A stretch of DNA of 14,397 nucleotides, from the NCBI GenBank assembly GCA_910585735.1, contig CAJUEU010000044.1, positions 1-14,397 of the forward strand, written 5' to 3'. The position numbers and the translations under genes were made by a program. Numbering within the stretch: position 1 is the first letter of the stretch; every line of letters starts with the position of its first letter. A model generated the notes under the pieces. The model searched no databases. It was not told the origin of the DNA and saw only the letters and a list, made by a program, of their open reading frames with translations. The DNA is from an uncultured Oscillospiraceae bacterium. Lineage in GTDB: Bacteria; Bacillota; Clostridia; Oscillospirales; Oscillospiraceae. Below are positions 1 to 6,259 of this stretch, piece after piece.

Positions 1-705
1 GTCTACGTCACCCACGACCAGATGGAGGCCATGACCCTGGCCACCAAGATCTGCCTCATTGAAAACGGCGTTCTTCAGCAGTATGACGCCCCCCTCACGG
101 TGTACGGACAGCCCAACAACACCTTCGTGGCCGACTTCGTGGGCAACCCCGCCATCAACTTTATTGAGGGCAAGGGGGCCCAGAGCACCGACGGTAGTAT
201 CGACCTTACCCTCTTTGGTTCGGCCCGGGCCACCTTCACCCCCAAGGCTCCCCTAAGCCTGAAGGAGTGGTACGCGCAGGCTGACGCTCAGGACAAGGAA
301 AAGAAAGCCCTCCAGGCTGAGAAGGCCGCTCAGAAGGGCTATGTGGAAAAGAGCAACAAGGATACCGTCTTCCGTTACCATGTGGCCATGGTGGACGAGG
401 AGGAGGACTTTGGAGACGAGGTGGAACTCACCGACGAGGACCTGGTCATCGGCGTCCGCCCCGAGTTCCTGTCCCTCAGCGACGCCGGCGCTCTGGAGGG
501 GGAGATCTACTCCGCCATGCCCACCGGCATGGAGACCACGGTAAAGGTTCGGGTTGGAGACTTCCTGCTCACCGGCGTGGTTTTCGGCGGAGTACTTTAT
601 CAGATCGGTCAAAAGGTAAGACTGGACTTCCGGGGGGAGGATGTGGTATTATTTAGCCGTAGGAACGGACGCCTCATCACCCAGGGCAGTCTGACTGTCC
701 AGTGA
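1..705 (+). CDS. ABC transporter ATP-binding protein, MalK/UgpC type (3' part only)
   Basis: This is the C-terminal 234 residues of an ATPase that would power import of a sugar or sugar-like solute. The frame is open at position 1, so the Walker A, Q-loop and signature motifs lie outside the window. The first visible residues, VTHDQMEAMTLA, are the H-loop (switch histidine) typical of MalK/UgpC/MsmK ATPases. The next motif, FVADFVGNPAINF, leads into the C-terminal TOBE/regulatory domain, and GVRPEFLSL near residues 148-156 is the usual OB-fold sequence. Residues of about 80-125 form an unusually charged, Lys/Ala/Glu-rich stretch that looks like an inserted helix. The internal ATG at 22 is not a start, because the H-loop lies upstream of it. 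A strong terminator follows directly, so this is probably the last gene of its operon. The substrate cannot be told from this fragment. Confidence 0.93.
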   Translation, partial: VYVTHDQMEAMTLATKICLIENGVLQQYDAPLTVYGQPNNTFVADFVGNPAINFIEGKGAQSTDGSIDLTLFGSARATFTPKAPLSLKEWYAQADAQDKEKKALQAEKAAQKGYVEKSNKDTVFRYHVAMVDEEEDFGDEVELTDEDLVIGVRPEFLSLSDAGALEGEIYSAMPTGMETTVKVRVGDFLLTGVVFGGVLYQIGQKVRLDFRGEDVVLFSRRNGRLITQGSLTVQ

Positions 706-717
706 GTTTGTACCGCC

Positions 718-756
718 AAAACCGGCGGGGCGTTTTCCGCGCCCCGCCGGTTTTTT
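718..756 (+). terminator. Intrinsic terminator after the ABC ATPase gene
   Basis: A perfect 15-bp stem (718-732 with 740-754) encloses a 7-base loop and runs into a T6 tract at 751-756. It starts 13 bases after the stop codon. It separates the transporter operon from the HAD gene. Confidence 0.92.
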
Positions 757-814
757 ATGAAGAGCGGGCAGGAGCCCACAAAGCCTGACATAGTCACCTG
801 AAAGGAGACCCACC

Positions 815-1618
815 ATGGTCAAATTGATTGCCTGCGACATTGACGGAACCCTTATCCCCTACGGCCAGACCGATCTGCCTCAGGCGCTTTTCCCCCTGGT
901 CCGGGCTTTGGGTGAAAAGGGGATCCTGTTCTGCCCCGCCTCGGGCAGGCAATACCACTCCCTGCGCCGTCTTTTCGCCCCGGTGGCCGACACCGCCTGC
1001 TTCCTCTGTGAAAACGGCGCCGCCATTTTTGGTCCCGGCCCGGAGGAGGATACCGCCCCCCTCCTCTCCAAGACCGTCTTTCCCCGAAAGGAGGCCCTGG
1101 CGCTCTGCCGGGACATTATGGCCTGCCCCGAGGCGGACATTTTTATCTCCGGCCAGAACACCACCTATGTCTGCGGCTGTGACGAGACTCTGATCCACCA
1201 TACCCAGTCCATTTTGGGCAACCGGCTCTCCGAGGTGAACGACCCGGAGGAGGTCGCTGAGGACATCATCAAGATTTCCGCCTACTGTCCCGGAGGCATT
1301 GCCGATACCTTTACCCGGCTGGGAACGTGGGGGAAGGTATTCCGCATGGCAGAGGCCGGACCCATGTGGGTGGACTTTACCCTCTCGGACAAGGGCACCG
1401 GCATCACCGCCCTGTGCCAGGCCCTTGGCATTGACCTCTCTGACGTGGCTGCCTTTGGAGACAACTGGAACGATCTTGCCATGCTCCAGACCGTGGGCCA
1501 TCCCTGGCTCATGTCCAATGCCGACCCCAGACTGAAGGAATTGATCCCCCGGCACTGTGACGATCCGCTTGTGGTGATGGAGGCCATTCTGGCGGGAGAA
1601 TATCCCGCCAAAGAATAG
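815..1618 (+). CDS. Cof-type HAD family hydrolase (probable sugar or cofactor phosphatase)
   Basis: This 267-residue cytoplasmic protein is a haloacid-dehalogenase phosphatase of the Cof/YidA type (subclass IIB cap). Motif I is DIDGT, with nucleophile D8 and acid/base D10. Motif II is the Ser of PASGRQ (S43). Motif III is K193 in SDKGTGI. Motif IV is GDNWNDLAML, with D216 and D220 as Mg2+ ligands. All catalytic residues are present and the length is normal for the family. The region between motifs II and III forms the cap that selects the substrate. The start is supported by an AAAGGAG ribosome site 7-13 bases upstream. The gene stands alone after a terminator. Family members dephosphorylate sugar phosphates, flavin or pyridoxal phosphates, and the sequence does not show which applies here. 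Confidence 0.93.
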   Translation: MVKLIACDIDGTLIPYGQTDLPQALFPLVRALGEKGILFCPASGRQYHSLRRLFAPVADTACFLCENGAAIFGPGPEEDTAPLLSKTVFPRKEALALCRDIMACPEADIFISGQNTTYVCGCDETLIHHTQSILGNRLSEVNDPEEVAEDIIKISAYCPGGIADTFTRLGTWGKVFRMAEAGPMWVDFTLSDKGTGITALCQALGIDLSDVAAFGDNWNDLAMLQTVGHPWLMSNADPRLKELIPRHCDDPLVVMEAILAGEYPAKE

Positions 1619-1672
1619 AACAGCGGCAAAGTTACCAGCCAAAAAGAATTACCGAGCAGGGATGGTTTTGCT

Positions 1673-2332
1673 ATGAATACAGAAAAACGCCATATCGGCC
1701 GATCTGCAGAGCCGCCATTGTTTCTCTCAAAGGCATTGGAGGAGCCTGGCACGTCAGGATCAGCGATCGCAGTGATCGACACCGAGACAAATTTTCAAAA
1801 CAAAGTCATGTCGATCGGGGCCGTAATTGCCGATGCAAAAACCTATCGGATAATGGACGCAATATATTATGTTATTACGCCTGAATGCACGGTCAGTGCA
1901 ATGTATTCCGGCGCCTTATACATAACCAGGCCATTGGAACCGTGCAGTCGGTCCTTTGCGCTGGCCGATTTGCGGCGTATCCTTGCAGAGTATGACGTCC
2001 ATTCCCTTTGCGCTTACAATGCATCCTTCGATCGGGAGCATTTACCTGAACTCCAACACTTTGGCTGGTATGATATTATGAAGTTAGCGGCTTATCGGCA
2101 GTACAATCACACAATTACAAATCATGCGAATTGTACGACTACCGGCAGATTAAGATCCGGCTACGGTGTGGAGCCTACGTTACAGCGGCTGCTGGAAGAC
2201 CCCACCTATCACGAAACACACAATGCTTTACTGGATGCTCAGGATGAGCTCAAAATTATGGAGCTGCTGGGGCATCCATGGAAAACATACCATGAATTCG
2301 CCTATGTGGGCGGCGGAAAAACAGCACCTTGA
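1673..2332 (+). CDS. DEDDh-family 3'-5' exonuclease (DnaQ-like fold)
   Basis: This 219-residue protein carries the full DEDDh nuclease set: Exo I with D36 and E38 in VIDTETN, Exo II with D120 in AYNASFD, and Exo III with H183 and D188 in HNALLDAQDE. It should remove nucleotides from 3' ends of DNA or RNA with two metal ions. It has no polymerase or helicase domain, so it is a stand-alone nuclease of the ExoX/RNase T kind; its substrate is unknown. The first 30 residues have no clear match, and the ribosome site before the ATG is weak (a CAGGGATGG stretch), so the true start could be a little downstream. Base use differs from its neighbours: positions 1861-1920 hold 24 G/C of 60, against clearly GC-rich flanks, with codons such as ATA, TTA and AAT. 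This suggests acquisition by transfer. Confidence 0.85.
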   Translation: MNTEKRHIGRSAEPPLFLSKALEEPGTSGSAIAVIDTETNFQNKVMSIGAVIADAKTYRIMDAIYYVITPECTVSAMYSGALYITRPLEPCSRSFALADLRRILAEYDVHSLCAYNASFDREHLPELQHFGWYDIMKLAAYRQYNHTITNHANCTTTGRLRSGYGVEPTLQRLLEDPTYHETHNALLDAQDELKIMELLGHPWKTYHEFAYVGGGKTAP

Positions 2333-2385
2333 TCCGCAATCCCCAAAACGACTTTAGCTGTGAAGGAAACAAAGGAGGCCAGCCC

Positions 2386-3411
2386 ATGAAAAAATCCATG
2401 TTCTGTCTCCTTGGGGCTCTGGCCCTCCTGCTCTCAGGCTGCACCCCCCAGGAGGAGCTCCCTTCCCTGGACGGCCTCTCCCCCTCACCCGAGGAACGGC
2501 TGACCGTCTATACCTCCCACAAGGAGGAGGTCTACGGCCCCATCGTCAAGGAGTTCGAGGAGCGCACCGGCATCTGGGTAGAGGTGGTCACCGGAGGCAC
2601 CAACGAGCTTTTGGAGCGCATTCATGACGAAGCCGGAGAGCCCCAATGCGACGTGATGTTTGGAGGCGGCGCCGAAAGCCTCCAGCTTTTCGAGGACTGC
2701 TTTGAGCCTTACACCTGCTCCGACGCCGACCAGCTCAAGCCCGGCCTCCGCCGGGAAGGGGACCCCTGGACCCCCTTCTCCTCCCTGCCTGTGGTGCTCA
2801 TCTACAACACCCGGCTGGTCTCCTCCGGGGAGCTTACCGGCTGGGCCGACCTGCTCTCCCCCCGTTGGAAGGGCCGGATCGCCTTTGCCGATCCGGCCGT
2901 ATCGGGCTCCAGTTACACCGCCGCCGTCACCCTCATGTCCTGCCTGCCCGGCGATCCCTGGGACATTTTGGCCCGGTTTCAGGAAGCCCTGGGAGGAAAC
3001 ATCCTGTCCGATTCCGGGGACGTGACCGCCGCCGTGGATTCGGGCCGATGTTCGGTGGGGATCACGTTGGAGGAGACCGCTCTTAAAAATCTGGCCCAGG
3101 GGGCCAATATTGCCATCGTCTATCCTATCGAGGGTACCAGCAATCTCCCCGATGGCACCGCCCTGGTCAAAGGGGCGCCCCACCCCGGCAATGCCAAGGC
3201 TTTTCTGGAATTCGTCCAGTCTCCCGACGTCCAGACCCTGGTGGTGAGTCAGTTTGCCCGCCGCTCGGTGCGGACCGACGTAGCCGACCGGCAGGACCTG
3301 CCCAGCGCCGGAGCTTTCCCGGTCATTTCTTACGATGTGACCTGGGCCGCGGAGAACAAGGAGGATTTCCTCTTCCGATGGGCCCAGAGTCTTGAGGAGG
3401 TGGTACCATGA
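2386..3411 (+). CDS. Extracellular solute-binding lipoprotein (AfuA/HptA-like) paired with a two-component system
   Basis: This 341-residue secreted binding protein has a lipoprotein signal peptide: two Lys, a hydrophobic core, then lipobox LLSGC with lipidated C19. The mature part begins with LTVYTSHKEEVYGPIV and continues as a two-lobed periplasmic-binding fold of the Fe3+/phosphonate/hexose-phosphate type (COG1840-like). The reading frame extends up to a TTG at 2329, but the ATG at 2386 has an AAAGGAGG site 6 bases before it and begins a proper signal peptide. Its stop overlaps the kinase start (ATGA), and no permease gene is adjacent. The layout matches HptA-HptS-HptR of Staphylococcus, where the binding protein is a ligand sensor for the kinase rather than a transport component. 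I infer the same role here; the ligand is unknown. Confidence 0.9.
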   Translation: MKKSMFCLLGALALLLSGCTPQEELPSLDGLSPSPEERLTVYTSHKEEVYGPIVKEFEERTGIWVEVVTGGTNELLERIHDEAGEPQCDVMFGGGAESLQLFEDCFEPYTCSDADQLKPGLRREGDPWTPFSSLPVVLIYNTRLVSSGELTGWADLLSPRWKGRIAFADPAVSGSSYTAAVTLMSCLPGDPWDILARFQEALGGNILSDSGDVTAAVDSGRCSVGITLEETALKNLAQGANIAIVYPIEGTSNLPDGTALVKGAPHPGNAKAFLEFVQSPDVQTLVVSQFARRSVRTDVADRQDLPSAGAFPVISYDVTWAAENKEDFLFRWAQSLEEVVP

Positions 3412-5117
3412 GCCGCGCTCCGTCCGGCGCCTCCTTTCAGCGGAAGCTGACCTGGACCTTTCTCATCGTGGGAGTCATCCCCCTGCTCATCTGCCTCCTC
3501 CTGCTTCTCAACATTTTTCGCCTCTCTCTGGTCCGAAGCGACCGCAGCAGCGCCGAAAGCCAGCTCTCCGCCCTTGAGGGCAGTCTTTCCGCTCTTCTCT
3601 CCTCCTGTGACGGCGTACTTTCCGACCTGAGCGGACAGCGGCTGGTAGCCGACGCAATGGCCCAGGAGGGAAAAAGCACTCTGGTCTACAACGCCCTTTA
3701 CAACACCGCCGCCCCTTACCTGAAGGAGGCCGACTTCTCCCTCTACGACGCCAGTGGGGCGCTTCTCTATACCACCGGGCGGGGAGATGGGGGAAAGCCC
3801 CTCCCCGTCAACTGGGGTCTGTTGTGGGCCGCTCGCCAGAAGGGGAATACGGTTTTCCGGGCGGTCTCCCCCTACGACGCCCCCACCCGTGGAGCCATGG
3901 AGCTCTGCCGGGCCATTACCCTGGAAGGCCAGACCGTAGGCTACGCCGTGGCCCGGCTCTCCGAAGACCACCTGACCCAACTTTTCACCGGCCGGTATAC
4001 CTCCGGCAGCAACGTACTTCTGCTGGACCCCTTTTGGGACGAGGTCTACTCCTCTCCAGCCATTCGGGAGACTTCCCTGGCCCTCCAGCTCCGCTCCCAG
4101 CTGCTGGAGGGCCGGAGCCTGGGCGCTGGTGGGGAAGAGGCCTACTCCCTTCTCCGGGAGGAGCGCAGCGGCTTTCTCCTTATTCTCCAGCGTCCCCGGC
4201 CCATGGCCGGCTGGGTCTCCAGACTCTTTTCCTTGGCCGCCACCATGTCGGTGCTGCTCTGCCTCACCCTCTCCCTGGCGGCGGCCTTGTGGTTCAGCCG
4301 CCAGCTCTTCCGGCCCATCCGCTCCCTCAACGACGCTATGGCCGCCGTGGAGGAGGGGGACCTGGAGGTCCGCATGGAGGTCACCGGCACCGACGAGCTC
4401 AGCCAGCTCTCCGGCCGGTTCAACCGCATGACCCAGCGGCTGGGAGAAAATTTAGAGGACTCCCTTCTGCAGCAGCGGGAGCTCTCGGCCGCCCAGGTCC
4501 GCATGATGCAGGCCCAGCTCAACCCCCACTTTCTCTACAACACTTTGGATACCCTGAAATGGCTGGGAAAGATCCACGACGCCCCCCAGGTCTCCACCAT
4601 CTCAGCCGACCTGGCCCACATTCTGCGGCAGAGCATTTCAGGGGGACCCTTTGTCCCCCTTTCTCAGGAGCTCCTTCTGCTGGAAAAGTATGTGGAGATC
4701 CAAAAGATCCGATTTCCCGGGAAATTCACCTACACCATCCGGGCCGAGGAGGATCTGAAGCAGGCGCTGGTCCCCCGACTCATGCTCCAGCCCTTGGTGG
4801 AAAACGCCATCATCCACGGCTTTGAGGACGGAAGTCACGGCACGGTGACCGTCTCGGTCCGCCGGGCCGGGGAGGACATGGTCCTTACTGTGACCGACGA
4901 CGGCTGCGGCATGTCCCCCGAAAGCCGGAAGCGGTTTCTCTCCCGGGACCCGGCCGCCTCGGGTCACCACCTGGGCCTTTACAACGTGGACGCCATCCTG
5001 CGGCTCCACTACGGTCCCGACCGGGGCCTGCGGCTCCTGTCCCATCCCGGGGACCGGGGCACCTGCATTCAAGCCATCCTGCCCATTCGGGAGGAGGAAG
5101 GAGGAGAAGCGCTATGA
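3408..5117 (+). CDS. Sensor histidine kinase, YesM/HptS type
   Basis: This 569-residue membrane kinase has TM1 at about 17-38, an extracytoplasmic sensor region of about 230 residues, TM2 at about 272-296, a HAMP linker at about 297-350, and a His_kinase domain with phospho-acceptor H374 in QLNPHFLYNTL. The ATPase domain has an N-box (VENAIIHG, N466), a G1 box (DDGCGM, 497-502) and a G2 box (GHHLGLYNV, 519-527). This is the LytS/YesM class of kinase, and no catalytic residue is missing. The start overlaps the stop of the binding-protein gene, with GAGGAGG about 5 bases upstream. The gene ends in an ATGA overlap with the response regulator, so the three are translationally coupled. The outer domain probably contacts the liganded lipoprotein. 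Confidence 0.95.
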   Translation: MSRAPSGASFQRKLTWTFLIVGVIPLLICLLLLLNIFRLSLVRSDRSSAESQLSALEGSLSALLSSCDGVLSDLSGQRLVADAMAQEGKSTLVYNALYNTAAPYLKEADFSLYDASGALLYTTGRGDGGKPLPVNWGLLWAARQKGNTVFRAVSPYDAPTRGAMELCRAITLEGQTVGYAVARLSEDHLTQLFTGRYTSGSNVLLLDPFWDEVYSSPAIRETSLALQLRSQLLEGRSLGAGGEEAYSLLREERSGFLLILQRPRPMAGWVSRLFSLAATMSVLLCLTLSLAAALWFSRQLFRPIRSLNDAMAAVEEGDLEVRMEVTGTDELSQLSGRFNRMTQRLGENLEDSLLQQRELSAAQVRMMQAQLNPHFLYNTLDTLKWLGKIHDAPQVSTISADLAHILRQSISGGPFVPLSQELLLLEKYVEIQKIRFPGKFTYTIRAEEDLKQALVPRLMLQPLVENAIIHGFEDGSHGTVTVSVRRAGEDMVLTVTDDGCGMSPESRKRFLSRDPAASGHHLGLYNVDAILRLHYGPDRGLRLLSHPGDRGTCIQAILPIREEEGGEAL

Positions 5118-5854
5118 TGAAAGTGGTCGTGGTGGAGGACGAGGCCCTGGTCCGCCGGGGCATTGTCCTCACGGTGGACTGGGCCGGCGTAGACTGCGCC
5201 GTGGTGGGAGAAGCCGCCGACGGCATGGAAGGCCTGGCGGTCATTCGGGAGACCCAGCCCGACCTCATTGTCACCGACATCAAAATGCCCAGGCTGGACG
5301 GCCTCGAGATGCTCCGTCAGCTCCGGGAGGAGGGCAGCCGGGCCCACGTCATCATCCTCACGGCATACTCCGACTTCTCCTATGCCCAGGCCGCCCTGAA
5401 GCTGGGGGCGGTGGACTTTCTGCTCAAGCCCTTTCAGGACGGAGAGCTGGAGGAGGCGGTCACCCGGCTCAGGAGCCGGGTGGGGAGCGGCGCTCCCCAC
5501 CCCCTGGACCTGGAGGTCGCTGAGGAGGGCAAGGGCAAGTATGTGATGGAAGCCCTTCGATACATTGCTAAGCACTATAATGACCCGGAAATCAGCGTCA
5601 GCTCGGTGGCCCGGGACCTCGGGATCAGCGAGGGGCATTTGAGCCATGTGTTCAAAAAGGAGACCTCCCGTACCCTGGGCAGCTATCTCACCGACTACCG
5701 TATCCATGTGGCCATGGAGCTGCTGCGGGATTGCCGCAGCAAGGTTTATGAGGTGGCCGAGCAGGTGGGCTACCGGGACATCACCTACTTCAGCAGCACC
5801 TTTAAGCGTGTGGTGGGCCTGTCCCCCTCGGAATATCAGAAGCAGAGCCAGTAA
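5114..5854 (+). CDS. Response regulator with AraC-type DNA-binding domain (YesN/HptR type)
   Basis: This 246-residue protein is the partner of the kinase encoded just upstream. Its receiver domain (about 1-120) has the acidic pair E8/D9, phospho-acceptor D55 in VTDIKMPRLDG, switch T83 and conserved K105 in LLKPF. A linker leads to an AraC-type double helix-turn-helix at about 145-243, ending in the family signature GLSPSEYQKQ. The start is ATG 5114, overlapping the kinase stop; ATG 5117 is equally possible. The protein is short for a YesN-type regulator because it lacks the long middle region, making it closer to HptR in size. Likely targets carry paired direct repeats upstream of a promoter. 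The promoter region at 6063-6201 fits that picture. A diverged copy of the gene's last 42 bases lies 119 bp downstream. Confidence 0.95.
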   Translation: MMKVVVVEDEALVRRGIVLTVDWAGVDCAVVGEAADGMEGLAVIRETQPDLIVTDIKMPRLDGLEMLRQLREEGSRAHVIILTAYSDFSYAQAALKLGAVDFLLKPFQDGELEEAVTRLRSRVGSGAPHPLDLEVAEEGKGKYVMEALRYIAKHYNDPEISVSSVARDLGISEGHLSHVFKKETSRTLGSYLTDYRIHVAMELLRDCRSKVYEVAEQVGYRDITYFSSTFKRVVGLSPSEYQKQSQ

Positions 5855-5883
5855 GGGCGTTTTGGCCGCAGGCCAATACGCCC
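5855..5883 (+). other. Hairpin directly after the response-regulator stop codon
   Basis: A 13-base arm (5855-5867) pairs with 5871-5883 around a GCA loop, with one mismatch. The core TTGGCC-gca-GGCCAA is perfect. No T tract follows, so alone it is unlikely to terminate; it could be a mRNA 3'-end stabiliser or a REP-like unit. Confidence 0.6.
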
Positions 5884-5884
5884 A

Positions 5885-5919
5885 GGACAGCCACTCTCAC
5901 GAGGCGAGAGTGGCTGTCC
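5885..5919 (+). terminator. Second hairpin, possible weak terminator of the sensor operon
   Basis: A perfect 14-bp stem (5885-5898 with 5906-5919) has a 7-base loop and begins one base after the previous hairpin. It is followed by CTTATAACTG rather than a T run. Termination here would be inefficient; the clear terminator is at 6027-6062. Confidence 0.5.
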
Positions 5920-5928
5920 CTTATAACT

Positions 5929-5970
5929 GTGGTGCGCCTGTCCCCCACGGAGCGCCAGAAGCAAAGCCTG
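5929..5970 (+). pseudogene. Diverged copy of the last 14 codons of the response-regulator gene
   Basis: These 42 bases match the end of the response-regulator gene (5810-5851) at 34 of 42 positions without gaps. They read VVRLSPTERQKQSL, against VVGLSPSEYQKQSQ in the intact gene, so the AraC-family C-terminal signature is still visible. The copy has no start, no upstream helix-turn-helix and no stop at the matching place. It is best read as the remnant of a second AraC-type gene or of an old partial duplication. It lies between the operon's hairpins and the terminator at 6027. Confidence 0.65.
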
Positions 5971-6026
5971 TCAACCCCATTGGACAGACCGCAAGAACCG
6001 GTTCTCTTTCCCACAAATCATGACCT

Positions 6027-6062
6027 AAGCCGGAGGGGGCTTCCCCCTCCGGCTTCTTTTTC
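6027..6062 (+). terminator. Intrinsic terminator ending the sensor operon region
   Basis: A perfect 13-bp stem (6027-6039 with 6043-6055) with a 3-base CTT loop is followed by CTTTTTCT. It isolates the sensor operon from the reductase promoter. Confidence 0.9.
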
Positions 6063-6068
6063 TCCGAA

Positions 6069-6117
6069 TGGCATTTTTTACAACTTCCTTCCATTAAATA
6101 GATTTTCCTGGCATTTT
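6069..6117 (+). promoter_or_regulatory. Direct repeats upstream of the reductase promoter (candidate activator site)
   Basis: TGGCATTTT occurs at 6069-6077 and again at 6109-6117, exactly 40 bp apart (about four helical turns), in AT-rich DNA ending about 55 bp before the -35 box. A small dyad, TGAAA-N5-TTTCA (6152-6166), lies just before the -35. AraC-type response regulators usually bind direct repeats on one face of the helix upstream of their promoters, and such a regulator is encoded directly upstream. The link is inference. Confidence 0.35.
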
Positions 6118-6172
6118 CTGTCAATTCAGCCCTTGTTTTTCCTTAAATTTCTGAAATATCGTTTCAATATTC

Positions 6173-6201
6173 TTGACTTTTTCTCTATTTAAAGTTATGA
6201 T
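6173..6201 (+). promoter_or_regulatory. Sigma-A promoter of the reductase gene
   Basis: The -35 box is TTGACT (6173-6178), the spacer is 17 bp, and the -10 box is TATGAT (6196-6201). Transcription would begin near 6208, leaving a leader of about 50 bases before the ATG at 6260. Confidence 0.82.
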
Positions 6202-6211
6202 AATTTCATCA

Positions 6212-6239
6212 CACTTTTTTCTGTTTTCAGAAAAGAGTG
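6212..6239 (+). other. 5' leader hairpin of the reductase mRNA
   Basis: A 12-bp stem (6212-6223 with 6228-6239), including one T-G wobble, closes a TTTT loop. It begins a few bases after the predicted transcript start and ends 4 bases before the AAAGGAGG ribosome site (6244-6251). The placement suits a 5'-end stabiliser that leaves the ribosome site free. A role as a switch cannot be excluded. Confidence 0.55.
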
Positions 6240-6259
6240 AATAAAAGGAGGATCTGTCC

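Noticed and set aside
2329..2358. Promoter just upstream of the binding-lipoprotein gene
   Set aside because: TTGATC with TTTAGC at 18 bp is too weak to call; the operon's start is not identified.
2329..2385. TTG start for the binding lipoprotein at 2329
   Set aside because: It would put 19 polar residues before the signal peptide and has no ribosome site; ATG 2386 has AAAGGAGG.
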